A stretch of DNA of 64,000 bases from JAJPKK01 sp963702755 (GCA_963702755.1 CAVPDZ010000009.1:620001-684000), one strand, 5' to 3'. Shown: positions 37,434-47,037, counted from the first letter of the stretch. Notes: generated by a model not told the origin, from the letters alone. Program-made: numbers and translations.

Positions 37434-37888
37434 AGCGTGACCTCCTGCCAGCAGACCGAATGCCCATGGGTGGCACATTCACAGAACGAATTCCAATCAG
37501 CAAGACTAGTCCAAGTGCCTCTTCAGTTGAACCAAAAACGTCGCCACAAGGGAAATTCATTATGAATCTCAGACGGTTTTGGTTCTCGACTTGGTAACGA
37601 TCTCGCTCAAGTTCCCGACCACTTTTCGACCGACTGTGGTGCTGCGGCAACACCGCACAGCCACAATCTAGTTCTGGACCATCGGGGTGTGGGACAGCGC
37701 CTCATCAAAGTCCCACTTCCAACCTTGATTCTTGCAACCTTAAATTCTTGCGACCCTTGATTCTTGGTCACGAATGGCGGTGATTCCGCCGCCGGCCTCG
37801 GCCGGCCTTTGAGTTTTGCGCGCCTTCGCGAACCTCGGTAGCTGTGCAGCGCCACCAGCACCTATCCCAGGATGTGTAGTCCGGCACC
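37434..37888. other. 455-base intergenic region with a 16-bp tandem repeat
   Basis: Divergent region between dxs and a lipase-like gene. No credible gene seen. It contains a three-unit 16-bp array at 37719-37766 (listed separately). The promoters of both flanking genes should lie here. Confidence 0.45.
37719..37766. repeat. Three tandem imperfect 16-bp repeats
   Basis: CCAACCTTGATTCTTG, CAACCTTAAATTCTTG and CGACCCTTGATTCTTG follow each other without spacer. Each unit differs from the others at a few bases. A looser collection of similar CAAG words lies at about 2860-3060. Possible roles are slippage-prone spacer or protein binding; no function is shown. Confidence 0.7.
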
Positions 37889-39208
37889 ATGATTCACAAG
37901 CGCCATTTTTTCCATGCGTCGGGTTTCGATCCCTACGACGTCGCTGCCCTGCATCGGCGGTTTGCGCGCGAACTCAAGCGCTTCGCCACAACCTGGAACG
38001 TGACCGCGGCGGTGTCGCCCCTGCGCGAGAAGGGCAGCGCCGATGGCAATTGGACCGTGAACGTCGCCGGGCCGGGTTGGCGGGTGGAGACGCAGTACGA
38101 ACAACTCGACTGGAGCGATATTGTTCGCGCCGAAATGGCGCGGCCGGCGGGGCGCCGGCTGTGGGACGGGCTGGTGACGCTCGTCGATCTGATCGCCACC
38201 GGCACTGCCGGCCGCTACTTCAAGGCGAACTGGCGCTACGGGATGTTCTTTCTGATCCCGTTCCTGAATGTCGTGCTGTTCGCCGTGATCGCGGTTATCG
38301 CCGCCGTTGCTGTCGGCAGGACGCTTACCAGCGCGATGCACGCGGGAATGGCCGGGAGCGAACTCGCCGGCGTTTCGGGCGCCGTCGCAGGGGTGATCGT
38401 GGCGGTGCTCGTGTTCGCTGTGCTGCTGCGATGGCCGGGCGAGCGGTGGCGGGTCGGCCAGGCGTTCGCCGATTGGATTTTCGCGCGCGACTGGATGCTT
38501 GGTCGGCGCCCCGACATGGAGGCGCGGGTCGCGGCGTTCGCCGAACGGGTGACTGCGTGCGCGCGACGCGGAGACGTCGACGAGATCGTCATTGCGGGCC
38601 ATAGCCTCGGCGCCACGGTTGCAATCGATCTTGTGGCGCGCGCGCTCGCCGCCGATCCGGCATTGGGGCGCCACGGCCCGTCGGTACGCGTGCTCACGAT
38701 CGGCGCAACCATCCCGAAGCTCGCGCTGCACCCGAAGGGTGAATGGGTGCGTGCGGCAGCGCGGAGGGTTGCAAGCGAACCGTCGCTGGCCTGGGCCGAA
38801 TACCAGGCGCGTGACGACTTCATCTCGTTCCACAAGTTCGATCCGGTCGAGCTTTGCCGCATCGATCGCATGCGCGAGCCAAGCGGGGTTGCGGTCCGCC
38901 GCGTGCAGATTCACGAGATGCTGGACGACGCGACGCTGCGCCGGCTGCGGTTCAACTACATGCGGATGCACTACCAGTTCGTGATGGCAAACGACCGCCG
39001 CACGCCCTACGACTATTTCATGCTGTTGGGCGGGCCGGTGCCGTTCCGTCAGATGGTCGATGCGCCCAACGGCCCGGCGGACTTCTTTGCTGACGATGGT
39101 TCGCTGCGCGGTGAAGTCGCGTCGTCAGCGGGATCGTCGATGACGCCAACGACAGCCGTCGGCAACGACAGCGCGCCATCAACAGCGTCGTCCGCTACCC
39201 TGTCATGA
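37889..39208 (+). CDS. Membrane-associated lipase-like (alpha/beta hydrolase) protein
   Basis: 439 residues, intact. Two hydrophobic segments near residues 118-145 (GMFFLIPFLNVVLFAVIAVI) and 160-180 (AVAGVIVAVLVFAVLLRW) divide a soluble N-terminal part from a C-terminal part. The latter carries a lipase-like nucleophile motif, IVIAGHSLGATVAIDLVARAL. It resembles class-3-lipase-like proteins of unknown substrate. The C-terminus is a Ser/Thr/Ala-rich tail. Its stop overlaps the start of the next gene by four bases (ATGA), so the two are co-translated. Role unknown. Confidence 0.78.
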   Translation: MIHKRHFFHASGFDPYDVAALHRRFARELKRFATTWNVTAAVSPLREKGSADGNWTVNVAGPGWRVETQYEQLDWSDIVRAEMARPAGRRLWDGLVTLVDLIATGTAGRYFKANWRYGMFFLIPFLNVVLFAVIAVIAAVAVGRTLTSAMHAGMAGSELAGVSGAVAGVIVAVLVFAVLLRWPGERWRVGQAFADWIFARDWMLGRRPDMEARVAAFAERVTACARRGDVDEIVIAGHSLGATVAIDLVARALAADPALGRHGPSVRVLTIGATIPKLALHPKGEWVRAAARRVASEPSLAWAEYQARDDFISFHKFDPVELCRIDRMREPSGVAVRRVQIHEMLDDATLRRLRFNYMRMHYQFVMANDRRTPYDYFMLLGGPVPFRQMVDAPNGPADFFADDGSLRGEVASSAGSSMTPTTAVGNDSAPSTASSATLS

Positions 39209-39789
39209 CGCTGTTCGTCGCCAAGCTCGTGTGGTGGGCCGGCATCATCGGCTGGTTCATCATCCGCTATCCGCATCAGCGCCGCTCCCGCAAGACGCCG
39301 GTCGAGGCGCAGCGAGACCGCGTGCGCGATCGGGTCCTGCTGGCGATTTCGTTCACCGGCCTCTTCATCGTTCCGGTAATCTACGTGCTGTTCGGCGAAC
39401 CGCGCTTTGCCGACTACACGTTCATGCCGGCTCTTGCGTGGCTCGGTACTGCGATGTTCGCGCTTTCGCTCGGGCTGTTCTACCGGACGCACCGCGATCT
39501 CGGCCGCAGTTGGTCGGTGACGCTGGAAATCCGCAAATCCCACCGCCTCGTCACCACGGGGGTCTATCACTACGTCCGCCACCCGATGTATTCGGCCTTT
39601 TTCCTGTGGGCGGTGGCGCAGGCGCTGCTGCTGCCGAACGTCGTCGCGGGCTTCGCCGGGCTCGTTGGGTTCGGCATCCTGTTCGCGTTCCGCGTCCGTC
39701 GCGAGGAACACATGATGGAAGTGGCCTTCGGCGATGAGTACCGCGCCTACGCCGCGCGGACCGCACGCGTCGTGCCGATGGTGTTTTGA
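39205..39789 (+). CDS. Isoprenylcysteine carboxyl methyltransferase (ICMT) family membrane protein
   Basis: 194-residue inner-membrane protein with about five hydrophobic segments. The ICMT/PEMT core is recognised by LVTTGVYHYVRHPMYSAFFL and by RREEHMMEVAFGDEYRAYAARTARVVP. Bacterial members methylate unidentified small molecules or lipids using SAM. The start overlaps the stop of the lipase-like gene, suggesting lipid or membrane chemistry for the pair. Confidence 0.86.
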   Translation: MTLFVAKLVWWAGIIGWFIIRYPHQRRSRKTPVEAQRDRVRDRVLLAISFTGLFIVPVIYVLFGEPRFADYTFMPALAWLGTAMFALSLGLFYRTHRDLGRSWSVTLEIRKSHRLVTTGVYHYVRHPMYSAFFLWAVAQALLLPNVVAGFAGLVGFGILFAFRVRREEHMMEVAFGDEYRAYAARTARVVPMVF

Positions 39790-39927
39790 CCCGAGTCCGC
39801 CAGCGTTGACTCCGGCAAGAGCATCCGACAAGCTACCTGGGTTGCTGTAGGGCGCATCGGCAGTGCGACCGAAGGGGCAAGGCCCACCTACAAGACGTCG
39901 ACCGAAAACGTCTACGGTGGTGCGCCC

Positions 39928-40575
39928 ATGCCAAATCTCGAAAATCTCAAAAAGCAAGCCAAGCAGTTTCTGCGCTGGCACCGCGACCGGTATTTTCCGG
40001 TGGCAGGCCGGATCAGGGAAAGTCTCCCGCGGTTCGGACACCTGGATGATGCGGAAATCCTCACCCACCCATTCAAGCTGAGCGATGCCCAGGAATTGGT
40101 CGCGCGACAGCATGGTTTCGCGAACTGGGAAGCCCTCAAACGCGGGCTTTCGACGGCATCCGAACCGCCAACCCCGTCGAGCACCGGATGCGTCATCACC
40201 GCGACCGCTGCCCAGTTGTTCGTAACGGACATCAAGCGCTCGTGCGATTTCTTCGTGCAGAAGCTGGGCTTTTCGATTGTCTTCACTTACGGCGAGCCGC
40301 CGTTTTACGCCCAGGTCAGGCGGGAGCAGGGGCTCCTCAACCTCAGGCACGTCGATCAACTGGTGATCGATCAGGCTTTGAGGGAACGGGAGAGCTTGCT
40401 TTCGGCCGACTTGGGCGTTGGAACATCCAAAGGAAATCAAGAGCTTTTCCTCGAGTTCCAGGCCGCAGGCGTTGATTTTTTCCAGACGCTGCACCGGGAG
40501 CCGTGGGGCGCGCAGACGTTCATCATCAAGGACCCGGACGGCAATCTGGTGTTGTTCGCGGGGCCGCTGAATTAA
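39928..40575 (+). CDS. Glyoxalase/VOC-superfamily protein with N-terminal helical domain
   Basis: 215 residues. Residues 1-70 form a helical domain (NLENLKKQAKQFLRWHRDR, then FKLSDAQELVARQHGFANWEALKRGL) that also occurs at the start of some bacterial ankyrin proteins. The VOC domain follows: AQLFVTDIKRSCDFFVQKLGFSIVFTYGEPPFYAQV, ending AQTFIIKDPDGNLVLFAGPL. It resembles uncharacterised glyoxalase/bleomycin-resistance-like proteins. Stands alone ahead of the convergent xseB. Reaction unknown. Confidence 0.83.
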   Translation: MPNLENLKKQAKQFLRWHRDRYFPVAGRIRESLPRFGHLDDAEILTHPFKLSDAQELVARQHGFANWEALKRGLSTASEPPTPSSTGCVITATAAQLFVTDIKRSCDFFVQKLGFSIVFTYGEPPFYAQVRREQGLLNLRHVDQLVIDQALRERESLLSADLGVGTSKGNQELFLEFQAAGVDFFQTLHREPWGAQTFIIKDPDGNLVLFAGPLN

Positions 40576-40605
40576 TCGCCGGCCATGAGGTCTGACCTCG
40601 CTCCG

Positions 40606-40854
40606 TTACTTCACGTCGAGCGGCTCGGTGCCCTTTGGGGTGCCGGAGGTATCGAGCGCAATCCGTTCGACCCGCGCCTCGGCCTGCCGCAGCAGGTGTT
40701 CGCAGCGGCGCTTGAGGGCTTCGCCGCGCTCGTAGATCGCGACGGATTCCTCAAGCGGGACCTTGCCTTCTTCGAGGCGCTTGACGATCGACTCGAGCTC
40801 CTCGATGGCGCGTTCGAAGCTCAGTTGATCGATGTCGGCAGCATTTTCGGGCAT
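40606..40854 (-). CDS. xseB: Exodeoxyribonuclease VII small subunit
   Basis: 82 residues, the normal size. The signature LSFERAIEELESIVKRLEEGKVPLEESVAIYERGEALKRRCEHLL is the XseB helical hairpin that binds the XseA catalytic subunit. The enzyme degrades single-stranded DNA. Same strand as the upstream histone deacetylase gene, with a 37-base gap, the usual Rhizobiales order. Confidence 0.95.
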   Translation of the reverse strand: MPENAADIDQLSFERAIEELESIVKRLEEGKVPLEESVAIYERGEALKRRCEHLLRQAEARVERIALDTSGTPKGTEPLDVK

Positions 40855-40891
40855 CAGTAGTCCTTTGAGCTTTCGTCTGCCTGCGCCGCGG

Positions 40892-41821
40892 TCAGCCGTG
40901 CATCAGCGCAGTGACGTGGGCGGCGGCCGAGCGGGCGAGGCCCTGCAGATCGTAGCCGCCTTCGAGCACGGACACGATGCGGCCGGAGGCGCTCGCGTCG
41001 GCAATCTCCATCAGCTTTCGCGTCGCCCACGCAAAATCCGCCTCGACCAGGTTCAGATTGGCGAGCGGATCGCGCATGTGGGCGTCAAAGCCGGCCGAAA
41101 TCACCAGGAAATCGGGCCGGAACGCCCCCGCACGCGGCAGAATCACGGTCTCGAATGCTATCCGGAACTTGTCGCCGCCGTCACCGGCCCGCAGCGGCGC
41201 GTTCACAATATTGTTGTGCGCCCCGCGCTCGGACGGCGCGCCGGTGCCGGGGTAGAGCGGCATCTCGTGGGTCGAGCAGTACATCACGGTCGGATCGGAC
41301 CAGAAGATTTCCTGCGTGCCGTTGCCGTGGTGGACGTCGAAATCGACGATCGCCACGCGCTCGACGCCGTGGCGCTTCTGTACATGCCGCGCGACGATCG
41401 CGGCCGTATTGAAGAAGCAGAAGCCCATCGGCCGCGCGGTCTCGGCGTGGTGGCCCGGCGGACGCATGGCGCAGAATGCGTTTTCCACCCGGCCGGCCAT
41501 GACTTCGTCGGCCGCCATGGTGGCGCCGCCGATCGCACGCAGCACGGCCTCGACGGTGCCCGGCGACATCGTGGTGTCGGCGTCAAGCCGCACCAGGCCC
41601 GAGGCCGGGCTCGCGGCGCGGATTTCCGCGATGTAATCGGGCGGATGGCAAAGCGCGATCGTCTCGTCCGTCGTCGTCGGCGCAAGCTCACGGGCGAGCG
41701 ACTGGAACCGCTCGTCCTCCAGCGCCTGATCGATGGCACGAAGGCGGTCCGGCCGCTCCGGATGGCCGGACGGCGTCAGGTGATCGAGGCCGGCGGGATG
41801 GGTGACCAGGAGGGTCGTCAT
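40892..41821 (-). CDS. Histone deacetylase family protein (AcuC/HDAC-like)
   Basis: 309-residue zinc-dependent deacetylase. Family motifs: HLTPSGHPERPDRLRAIDQAL, the active-site pair in CAMRPPGHHAE, the zinc-site DFDVHHGNGTQEIF, and the final Asp in VISAGFDAHMRDPLANL followed by VLEGGYDL. Bacterial members remove acetyl or related groups from small amines or proteins. Length is normal and the gene is intact. It lies upstream of xseB. Confidence 0.93.
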   Translation of the reverse strand: MTTLLVTHPAGLDHLTPSGHPERPDRLRAIDQALEDERFQSLARELAPTTTDETIALCHPPDYIAEIRAASPASGLVRLDADTTMSPGTVEAVLRAIGGATMAADEVMAGRVENAFCAMRPPGHHAETARPMGFCFFNTAAIVARHVQKRHGVERVAIVDFDVHHGNGTQEIFWSDPTVMYCSTHEMPLYPGTGAPSERGAHNNIVNAPLRAGDGGDKFRIAFETVILPRAGAFRPDFLVISAGFDAHMRDPLANLNLVEADFAWATRKLMEIADASASGRIVSVLEGGYDLQGLARSAAAHVTALMHG

Positions 41822-41901
41822 GGCTTGCGCTGCCCGCGGCCTGCTGTCGCGGCGACGACAAGGCGTACCCGAAGAGATGCATCCGAACTCATGAGACTGA
41901 C

Positions 41902-42797
41902 CTATCGTGCGGCGGGCAGCGCTGCAACCTCTCCGCGCGGGGTCGCGACGACGCCGGGTGGCGGCGCCGCCGAGTTCGGCACGAAGAAGGAGACGGCGAG
42001 CGGTTCGCGCGGATCGACGCGGTAGCGCTCGAAGTCCGTCACGCCCTCGGCCGCGAGGAAGGTGTCATCGATCAGAAAATTGCCGGTAAAGCTCTTCGCC
42101 GGCTTGACGAAGATCGCGTAGGCGGCGTCGGCGAGAATCTCGGGCGTGCGCGAGCGGCGTATCACCTCGTCGCCCCCCAGCAAGTTCTTGATTGCCGCGG
42201 TCGCGATCGTGGTGCGCGGCCATAGCGTATTGACGGCAACGCCGTGCGGACGCAGTTCGCCGGCGAGGCCGAGTGCCACGAGGCTCATGCCGAACTTCGC
42301 GAGCGAGTAGGCGGTGTGGGAGGCGAACCATTTCTCCGCCATGTCGAGAGGCGGCGACATCATCAGGATATGCGGGTTTGCGGCGCGCAGGAGATGCGGG
42401 ATGCGCGTATTTCGACACCATGAACGTGCCGCGCGCGTTGATCTGCTGCATCAGGTCGAAGCGGCGCATGTCGGTGTTCGCAACGGTGGTCAGCGACACC
42501 GCGCTCGCATTGTTGACGACGATGTCGATGCCGCCGAATTTTGCCGCCGTCGCCTCGATCGCATTCTTGACCGCGTCCTCGTCGCGCACGTCGACCGCAA
42601 GCGGCAAGCGCGCGCCCGCCGGCCTTCTCGATCTCCTCGGCCGCGGTGTAGATGGTGCCGGGCAGCTTCGGATGCGGCTTTTCGGTCTTGGCGGCGATCG
42701 CGACATTGGCGCCGTCGCGCGCCGCCCGCAGGCCGACCGCGAGACCAATGCCGCGCGAGGCGCCGGTGATGAAGAGCGTCTTGCCCTTGAGCGACAT
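41902..42797 (-). CDS. Short-chain dehydrogenase (HSDL2-like), two frameshifts
   Basis: About 298 residues. Rossmann motif TLFITGASRGIGLAVGLRAARDG with the HSDL2-type extension (KTEKPHPKLPGTIYTAAEEIEKAGG), NNASAV, and active-site Tyr-x3-Lys in AYSLAKFGMSLV. One +1 shift near 42612 (after AGGRA) and another near 42404 (after SKYAHP) split it into three frames; homology is continuous through all. The C-terminal extension after YRVDPREPL is longer than in most relatives. Same strand and direction as the enoyl-CoA hydratase and acyl-CoA dehydrogenase genes upstream, so a fatty-acid or side-chain oxidation unit is likely. Confidence 0.84.
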
Positions 42798-42844
42798 GGG
42801 CGGTCTCCGGTGAAGTCGTTCTTGCGGCGGCTATCTCGCGCGCG

Positions 42845-43597
42845 TCAGCCTTTGCGCGCGAAGAAGGCTTCGAACGCGGCCTTGGCCTCCGCCGATTTCA
42901 GGCGTTGCCGGAAGATGACGGTTTCCTCATCGATCCGCCGGACGATCTCGGCGGGCGAGCCGCGGATCAGCCGCCGCGCTTCCGCGAGGGCTTCCGCCGG
43001 CAGCGCCGCGATATCGTGGGCCGCTTTGAGCGCCGCCTCCTCGACATCCGCGGCCGGCAGCACAAGGTTGACGAGGCCGAGCGTCTGCCCGGTTGCGGCG
43101 TCGAACGGCTTCCCCATGACCAGGAATTCGAACGCGCGGTGAAGCCCGATCAGCCGCGGCATGAGCAGGCTCGATGCGGCTTCCGGTACCAGGCCGAGGT
43201 GGACAAATGGCGTCGCGAAGCGCGCATCGCTCGCCGCCACCACATAGTCGCAGTGCAGCAGCATCGTGGTGCCGATGCCGACGGCAACGCCTTGAACCGC
43301 GGCGACCATCGGCTTGGTGCCGTGGGCGAGACGGTGCAGGAAACGCATGGCCTGCGGCCGCAGCCCCTCCATATGTTGGGCCGCGTACAGGAAATCCTGG
43401 AGGTCGGCGCCGGAGGTGAACGCGCCATGCCCGCCGGTGATCACGACGCAGCGGATGGTCTTGTTGACCGCGGCATTCTCGAGCGCATCCGACAGCGCGT
43501 CGTACATCGCATCAGTGAGGGCGTTCTTTTTGTCGGGCCGGTTGAGCCGCATCACCCGGATCGGCCCTTCGTCGATAACGATCACATGCTCGGTCAT
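42845..43597 (-). CDS. Enoyl-CoA hydratase/isomerase family protein
   Basis: 250-residue crotonase. Oxyanion-hole segments are HGAFTSGADLQDFL and VQGVAVGIGTTMLLHCDYV, and one catalytic Glu is seen in HLGLVPEAASSLLMPRLIG. The start overlaps the stop of the upstream acyl-CoA dehydrogenase gene (ATGA), so both are translated together. It should hydrate the double bond made by that dehydrogenase. Substrate chain not predictable. Confidence 0.9.
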   Translation of the reverse strand: MTEHVIVIDEGPIRVMRLNRPDKKNALTDAMYDALSDALENAAVNKTIRCVVITGGHGAFTSGADLQDFLYAAQHMEGLRPQAMRFLHRLAHGTKPMVAAVQGVAVGIGTTMLLHCDYVVAASDARFATPFVHLGLVPEAASSLLMPRLIGLHRAFEFLVMGKPFDAATGQTLGLVNLVLPAADVEEAALKAAHDIAALPAEALAEARRLIRGSPAEIVRRIDEETVIFRQRLKSAEAKAAFEAFFARKG

Positions 43598-45416
43598 GAC
43601 GCACCTGCAGTCATGGTGGCGGTGTCGGCGGCGAGGAGGGAGTCGGCGCCCTCGGTGACGACGCGCGCAAGCGCCGGCGCCTGGGCGGCAAGATTTTCGG
43701 CGAAGAAGCGGGCGAGCGCGATGCGGCGCGACGCATCACCGGCGCCGCCCTCCGCGCCGTCGCCACCGCCGTTGGCGATTCGCGCGGCGGCAAGTGCGTC
43801 TGCCGCAAGCATGGTCCCGCCGGCCGCGGTGCCGAACAGCCGCAGATATGTCGTCGCGCCGGCAAGCGCCGCTTCGGGCGACGACTGGCAGCGTCGCGAG
43901 GATCCAATCGGTTGCGCTCGCCAATGCATCCACGGCCTCGGCGAGCCGCGCGCCGGTCGCGCCGAACGCCTTGTCGTTCGTCGCGCTTGCGACAGCGACG
44001 GTCGCGCGCAACTCGTCGATAAAGGCTCGCACCACGGCGCCGCCCGCCATCGGCACCTTGCGGGTGACGAGGTCGATCGCCTGGATGCCGTTGGTGCCCT
44101 CGTAAATCTGGGCGATGCGGGCATCGCGATAATATTGCGCGGCACCGGTCTCCTCGATGAAGCCCATGCCGCCATGCACCTGAATGCCGAGGGAGGCGAC
44201 CTCGCTGCCGATGTCAGTGGAGAACGCCTTCGCGACGGGTGTCAGCAGCGCCGCGCGCTCCTGCGCCGCCTTGCGCGCGGCGGCATCGGCGGAGAGATGG
44301 GCGCGGTCCAGCGCGACCGCGGTTGCAAGGCAGATGCCGCGGGCGGCGCCCGTGAGCGCGCGCATGGTCATCAGCATGCGCCGCACGTCGACGTGGTCGA
44401 TGATCGGCACCGATTCGCCGACCGGGGCGCCGTAACGGCGACCCTGGCGGCGTTCCTGCGCGTAGGCTGCCGCGTGCTGGGTCGCGGCTTCGGCGATGGC
44501 GACGCCCTGCAGGCCCACCATGAGGCGTGCTTCGTTCATCATCGTGAACATGCACGCCATGCCGCGGTTTTCCTCGCCGATGAGGTAACCGACGCAATTG
44601 CCGTTGTCGCCGTAGACCATGTGGCAGGTCGGGCGAGGCGTGGATGCCGAGCTTGTGCTCGATGCGGTTCGCCCGCAAATCGTTGCGCGTGCCCGGCTTG
44701 CCGTCGGGGCCGAGGAGGAATTTCGGCACCAGGAACAGCGACAGGCCCTTGGTGCCCTCGGGCGCGCCGGCCAGTCGTGCCAGCACGAAGTGGATGATGT
44801 TGTCGGTGAGGTCGTGCTCGCCCCAGGTGATGAAGATTTTCTGTCCGGTGATGCGGTAGGTGCCGTCGTCGGCGCGCACCGCGCGGGTGCGCAGCGCGCC
44901 GACGTCGGAGCCCGCCTGCGGCTCGGTCAGTTCCATGGTGCCGGTCCACTCGCCGGACACGAGCTTCGGCAGGAAAGCCTTCTTGAGTTCGTCGCTGCCG
45001 AAAGCCGCAAGCGCGTCGACCGCGGCCATGGTGAGGAACGGGCCGAGGCCGAACGCCATGGCGGCGCCGTTCCACATCTCGATGCAGCCGCCGTTGAGCG
45101 CGCGGGGCAAACCCTGGCCGCCCCATTGCTCGGGCGCGGCGAGCCCGTTCCAGCCGCCCGCCGCCCAGTCCCGATAAGCCTCTTTCCAGCCCGGCGGCGT
45201 CGTCACCACGCCATCGTGGAACGGCGTGCCGAACCGATCGCCCGGCGCATTGAGCGGCGCCAGCACCTCGCTCGCAAAGCGGCCGGCTTCGCCGAGCACC
45301 GCCTCGATCACGTCATCGCCGAGATCATCATAGATGCCGTCCGCGCGCGCCTTCGCGAACCCGGCGCCGTGTTTGAGCGTGAAGATGATGTCCTCGACCG
45401 GCGCCCGGTACGCCAT
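43594..45416 (-). CDS. Acyl-CoA dehydrogenase (large DmdC-like type), two frameshifts
   Basis: About 606 residues, the size of the long acyl-CoA dehydrogenase class with an N-terminal extension and C-terminal AcylCoA_dehyd_C-like domain. Motifs include GMELTEPQAGSDVGALRTRAV-type FAD/substrate binding (seen as TMELTEPQAGSDVG), ITGQKIFITWGEHD, MVGLQGVAIAE, and QVHGGMGFIEETGAAQYYRDARI, followed by IYEGTNGIQAIDLV. Frameshifts of +1 occur near 44632 (after KLGIHASP) and near 43885 (after DWILATLP). The last frame (YLRLFGTAAGGTMLAADAL) ends at 43594, overlapping the hydratase start. First gene of the acyl-CoA oxidation unit. Confidence 0.86.
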
Positions 45417-45797
45417 GGTGCCTCCTCGCGCCCGGCAAGCATTGCGCGGTTCCGCGGCAAACGTCGTCGCCGCCTGCGCGCCGCAAGCTCACTCTAATGC
45501 GCAGTGGCTGCACGTCAAATCGCGCAAGGGGTCGCGCACTTGCCGCGCGCAAAATCGGCCCGCGCCGGCGGCGAACGCGATAACGCCAAGAGGCGCTTTG
45601 CGTTCCGCGAGGCTGATTTGGCAGCGGCCTGGGAGCCTGTCGGCGGCAGGCGTAAGACACCGTGCTTGCTGCGCCGCGGTACATTGATCTCGGCCCGCGC
45701 GGCAAGTATGGTCCGCGCGCACCGCCCGGATAGATCGATCCGACCGAGGCCGCCGCTGCGGTGGACCGGCAGGTCGCGATCACGCCGCGGAGCGCAT
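45417..45797. other. Intergenic region upstream of the tRNA-Gln gene, no gene seen
   Basis: 381 bases between the divergent acyl-CoA dehydrogenase and tRNA-Gln. It is very GC-rich. I find no gene or clear operator. It should hold the promoters of both. Confidence 0.4.
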
Positions 45798-45872
45798 TGG
45801 GGCGTAGCCAAGTGGTAAGGCAGCGGATTTTGATTCCGCCATTCCCAGGTTCGAATCCTGGCGCCCCAGCCA
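45798..45872 (+). tRNA. tRNA-Gln (anticodon TTG)
   Basis: A full cloverleaf can be drawn. The acceptor stem TGGGGCG pairs with CGCCCCA, followed by discriminator G and an encoded CCA. The D arm contains AGCCAAGTGGTAAGGC. The anticodon stem GCGGA/TCCGC encloses the loop TTTTGAT, with TTG at the anticodon position. The T arm is CCAGGTTCGAATCCTGG. It reads Gln codons CAA and CAG. It marks the left edge of the FNR-box-rich region; I found no duplicate of its 3' end elsewhere in the window. Confidence 0.96.
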
Positions 45873-45980
45873 GCCCGCGATGATCCATTCGTGATGCGCT
45901 GCGGCTTGACGAGCATCAATTCCGCGATGAGGCTACGGGGTACCTTATGCGCCCGCACCCCACCGCCCAAGGAGATGAGG

Positions 45981-46439
45981 ATGCACCTGAAATCCGGCGC
46001 GTTTGCGAACGGCGCCGCAATGCCGAGGCGATACACGAGCGAAGGCGAGGACGTGTCGCCACCGCTTGATTGGGACGATGCTCCCGCCGATACCCGCAGC
46101 TTCGTCCTTCTGTGCGACGATCCGGATGCTCCCGTCGGCATCTGGCATCACTGGGCGGCTTACGACATTCCGGTCGAACGCTCCGGGCTGCCGGAGGGGG
46201 CGGCGCGGCACGCGGCCAGAGAAGGGTTCAAGCAGGCGCTCAACGACTTCGGACGACCGGGATATGGCGGGCCGTGTCCGCCGCGCAGCGGCGGTCCGCA
46301 TCATTACCATTTCCGGCTGCTTGCCCTCTCGACCGACCAGTTGCGCGTGCGAAAAGACCCTCCTTGCAAAGATGTGGAGCGCGAGGCGCGCAAACATCTG
46401 CTGGCGGAAACATTCTTCGTCGGCGTGTACGAACGCTGA
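45981..46439 (+). CDS. YbhB/YbcL (PEBP / Raf-kinase-inhibitor-like) family protein
   Basis: 152-residue soluble phosphatidylethanolamine-binding-protein-like protein. The ligand-binding motif is DDPDAPVGIWHHWAAYDIP; GGPCPPRSGGPHHYHFRLLAL is the second conserved segment. AAGGAG sits six bases before ATG at 45981; the frame upstream to 45891 is not supported. Function of bacterial members is unclear. It starts just over 100 bases after tRNA-Gln. Confidence 0.9.
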   Translation: MHLKSGAFANGAAMPRRYTSEGEDVSPPLDWDDAPADTRSFVLLCDDPDAPVGIWHHWAAYDIPVERSGLPEGAARHAAREGFKQALNDFGRPGYGGPCPPRSGGPHHYHFRLLALSTDQLRVRKDPPCKDVEREARKHLLAETFFVGVYER

Positions 46440-46705
46440 GAAGCGGTTCCGCCGGGCGCGGCTTTGGGCGGGCGCGTTTCCGACCGGTCAGAAAGTGCAC
46501 CTCTGGGCATTTCGTCCGTGAAACACCCCCGCGCACCAGGGCTTCCTGCGGCGATCGGCAGTTCGACGATGATGCTGCCTCACGGTTGACGGTCCAAAGA
46601 GACAATCTTCGTCATAGTACGGCCAGGTGCCCTCCGCGCATTGCCTGGCCGACGCCCGCTCTCTCGGCAAGGGCACGTCTCTCGACGCGTGGAGGCGCCT
46701 GAAGA
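46440..46705. other. Intergenic region, nothing recognised
   Basis: 266 bases between convergent genes. Some short reading frames exist, but none resembles a protein. No clear terminator or operator was found. Confidence 0.35.
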
Positions 46706-46948
46706 TCAGTGGTCGACGGCTGCAGCTGCCGCAAACTCGCTCGCGACATTTTCCGAAACACTATCGGATGGGGAAGGCGGACCAGGTCGAGGGTTCGACT
46801 GCCAGCCTATCGTTGTGAACAGCAGCCCCTCCATGATACCAAGCAATCCGCACGCGAGCGCAACCACCAGGACCAACATGGTTCGTCGGAACGCGAAAGA
46901 GGGATGCAGGTAGCCGTATTGCGGATAGAAATGTTGCGACGAACTCAT
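46706..46948 (-). CDS. Small single-pass membrane protein
   Basis: 80 residues: MSSSQHFYPQYGYLHPSFAFRR, then one hydrophobic helix (TMLVLVVALACGLLGIMEGLLF) and a Ser/Pro-rich tail ending AAAAAVDH. The polar tyrosine-rich head followed by Arg-Arg and a helix is found in small Bradyrhizobium-type proteins of unknown role. The ribosome site is weak, so the call is uncertain. The FNR/FixK box at 47038-47051 lies about 90-103 bases upstream, a spacing that fits activation of this gene. Confidence 0.5.
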   Translation of the reverse strand: MSSSQHFYPQYGYLHPSFAFRRTMLVLVVALACGLLGIMEGLLFTTIGWQSNPRPGPPSPSDSVSENVASEFAAAAAVDH

Positions 46949-47037
46949 GGAGATGCTTGTCGGCTGCGCGCTCGGACCAACCTGATTTCGATCAATGCAA
47001 GAGGGTTCTGGATACCCGTGATGCATGGATATCCGCC

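Noticed and set aside
37719..37766. CRISPR array
   Set aside because: The 16-bp units abut without spacers, and no cas gene is in the window.
45849..45872. Attachment site formed by the tRNA-Gln 3' end
   Set aside because: I could not find a second copy of the sequence or an integrase gene in the window.
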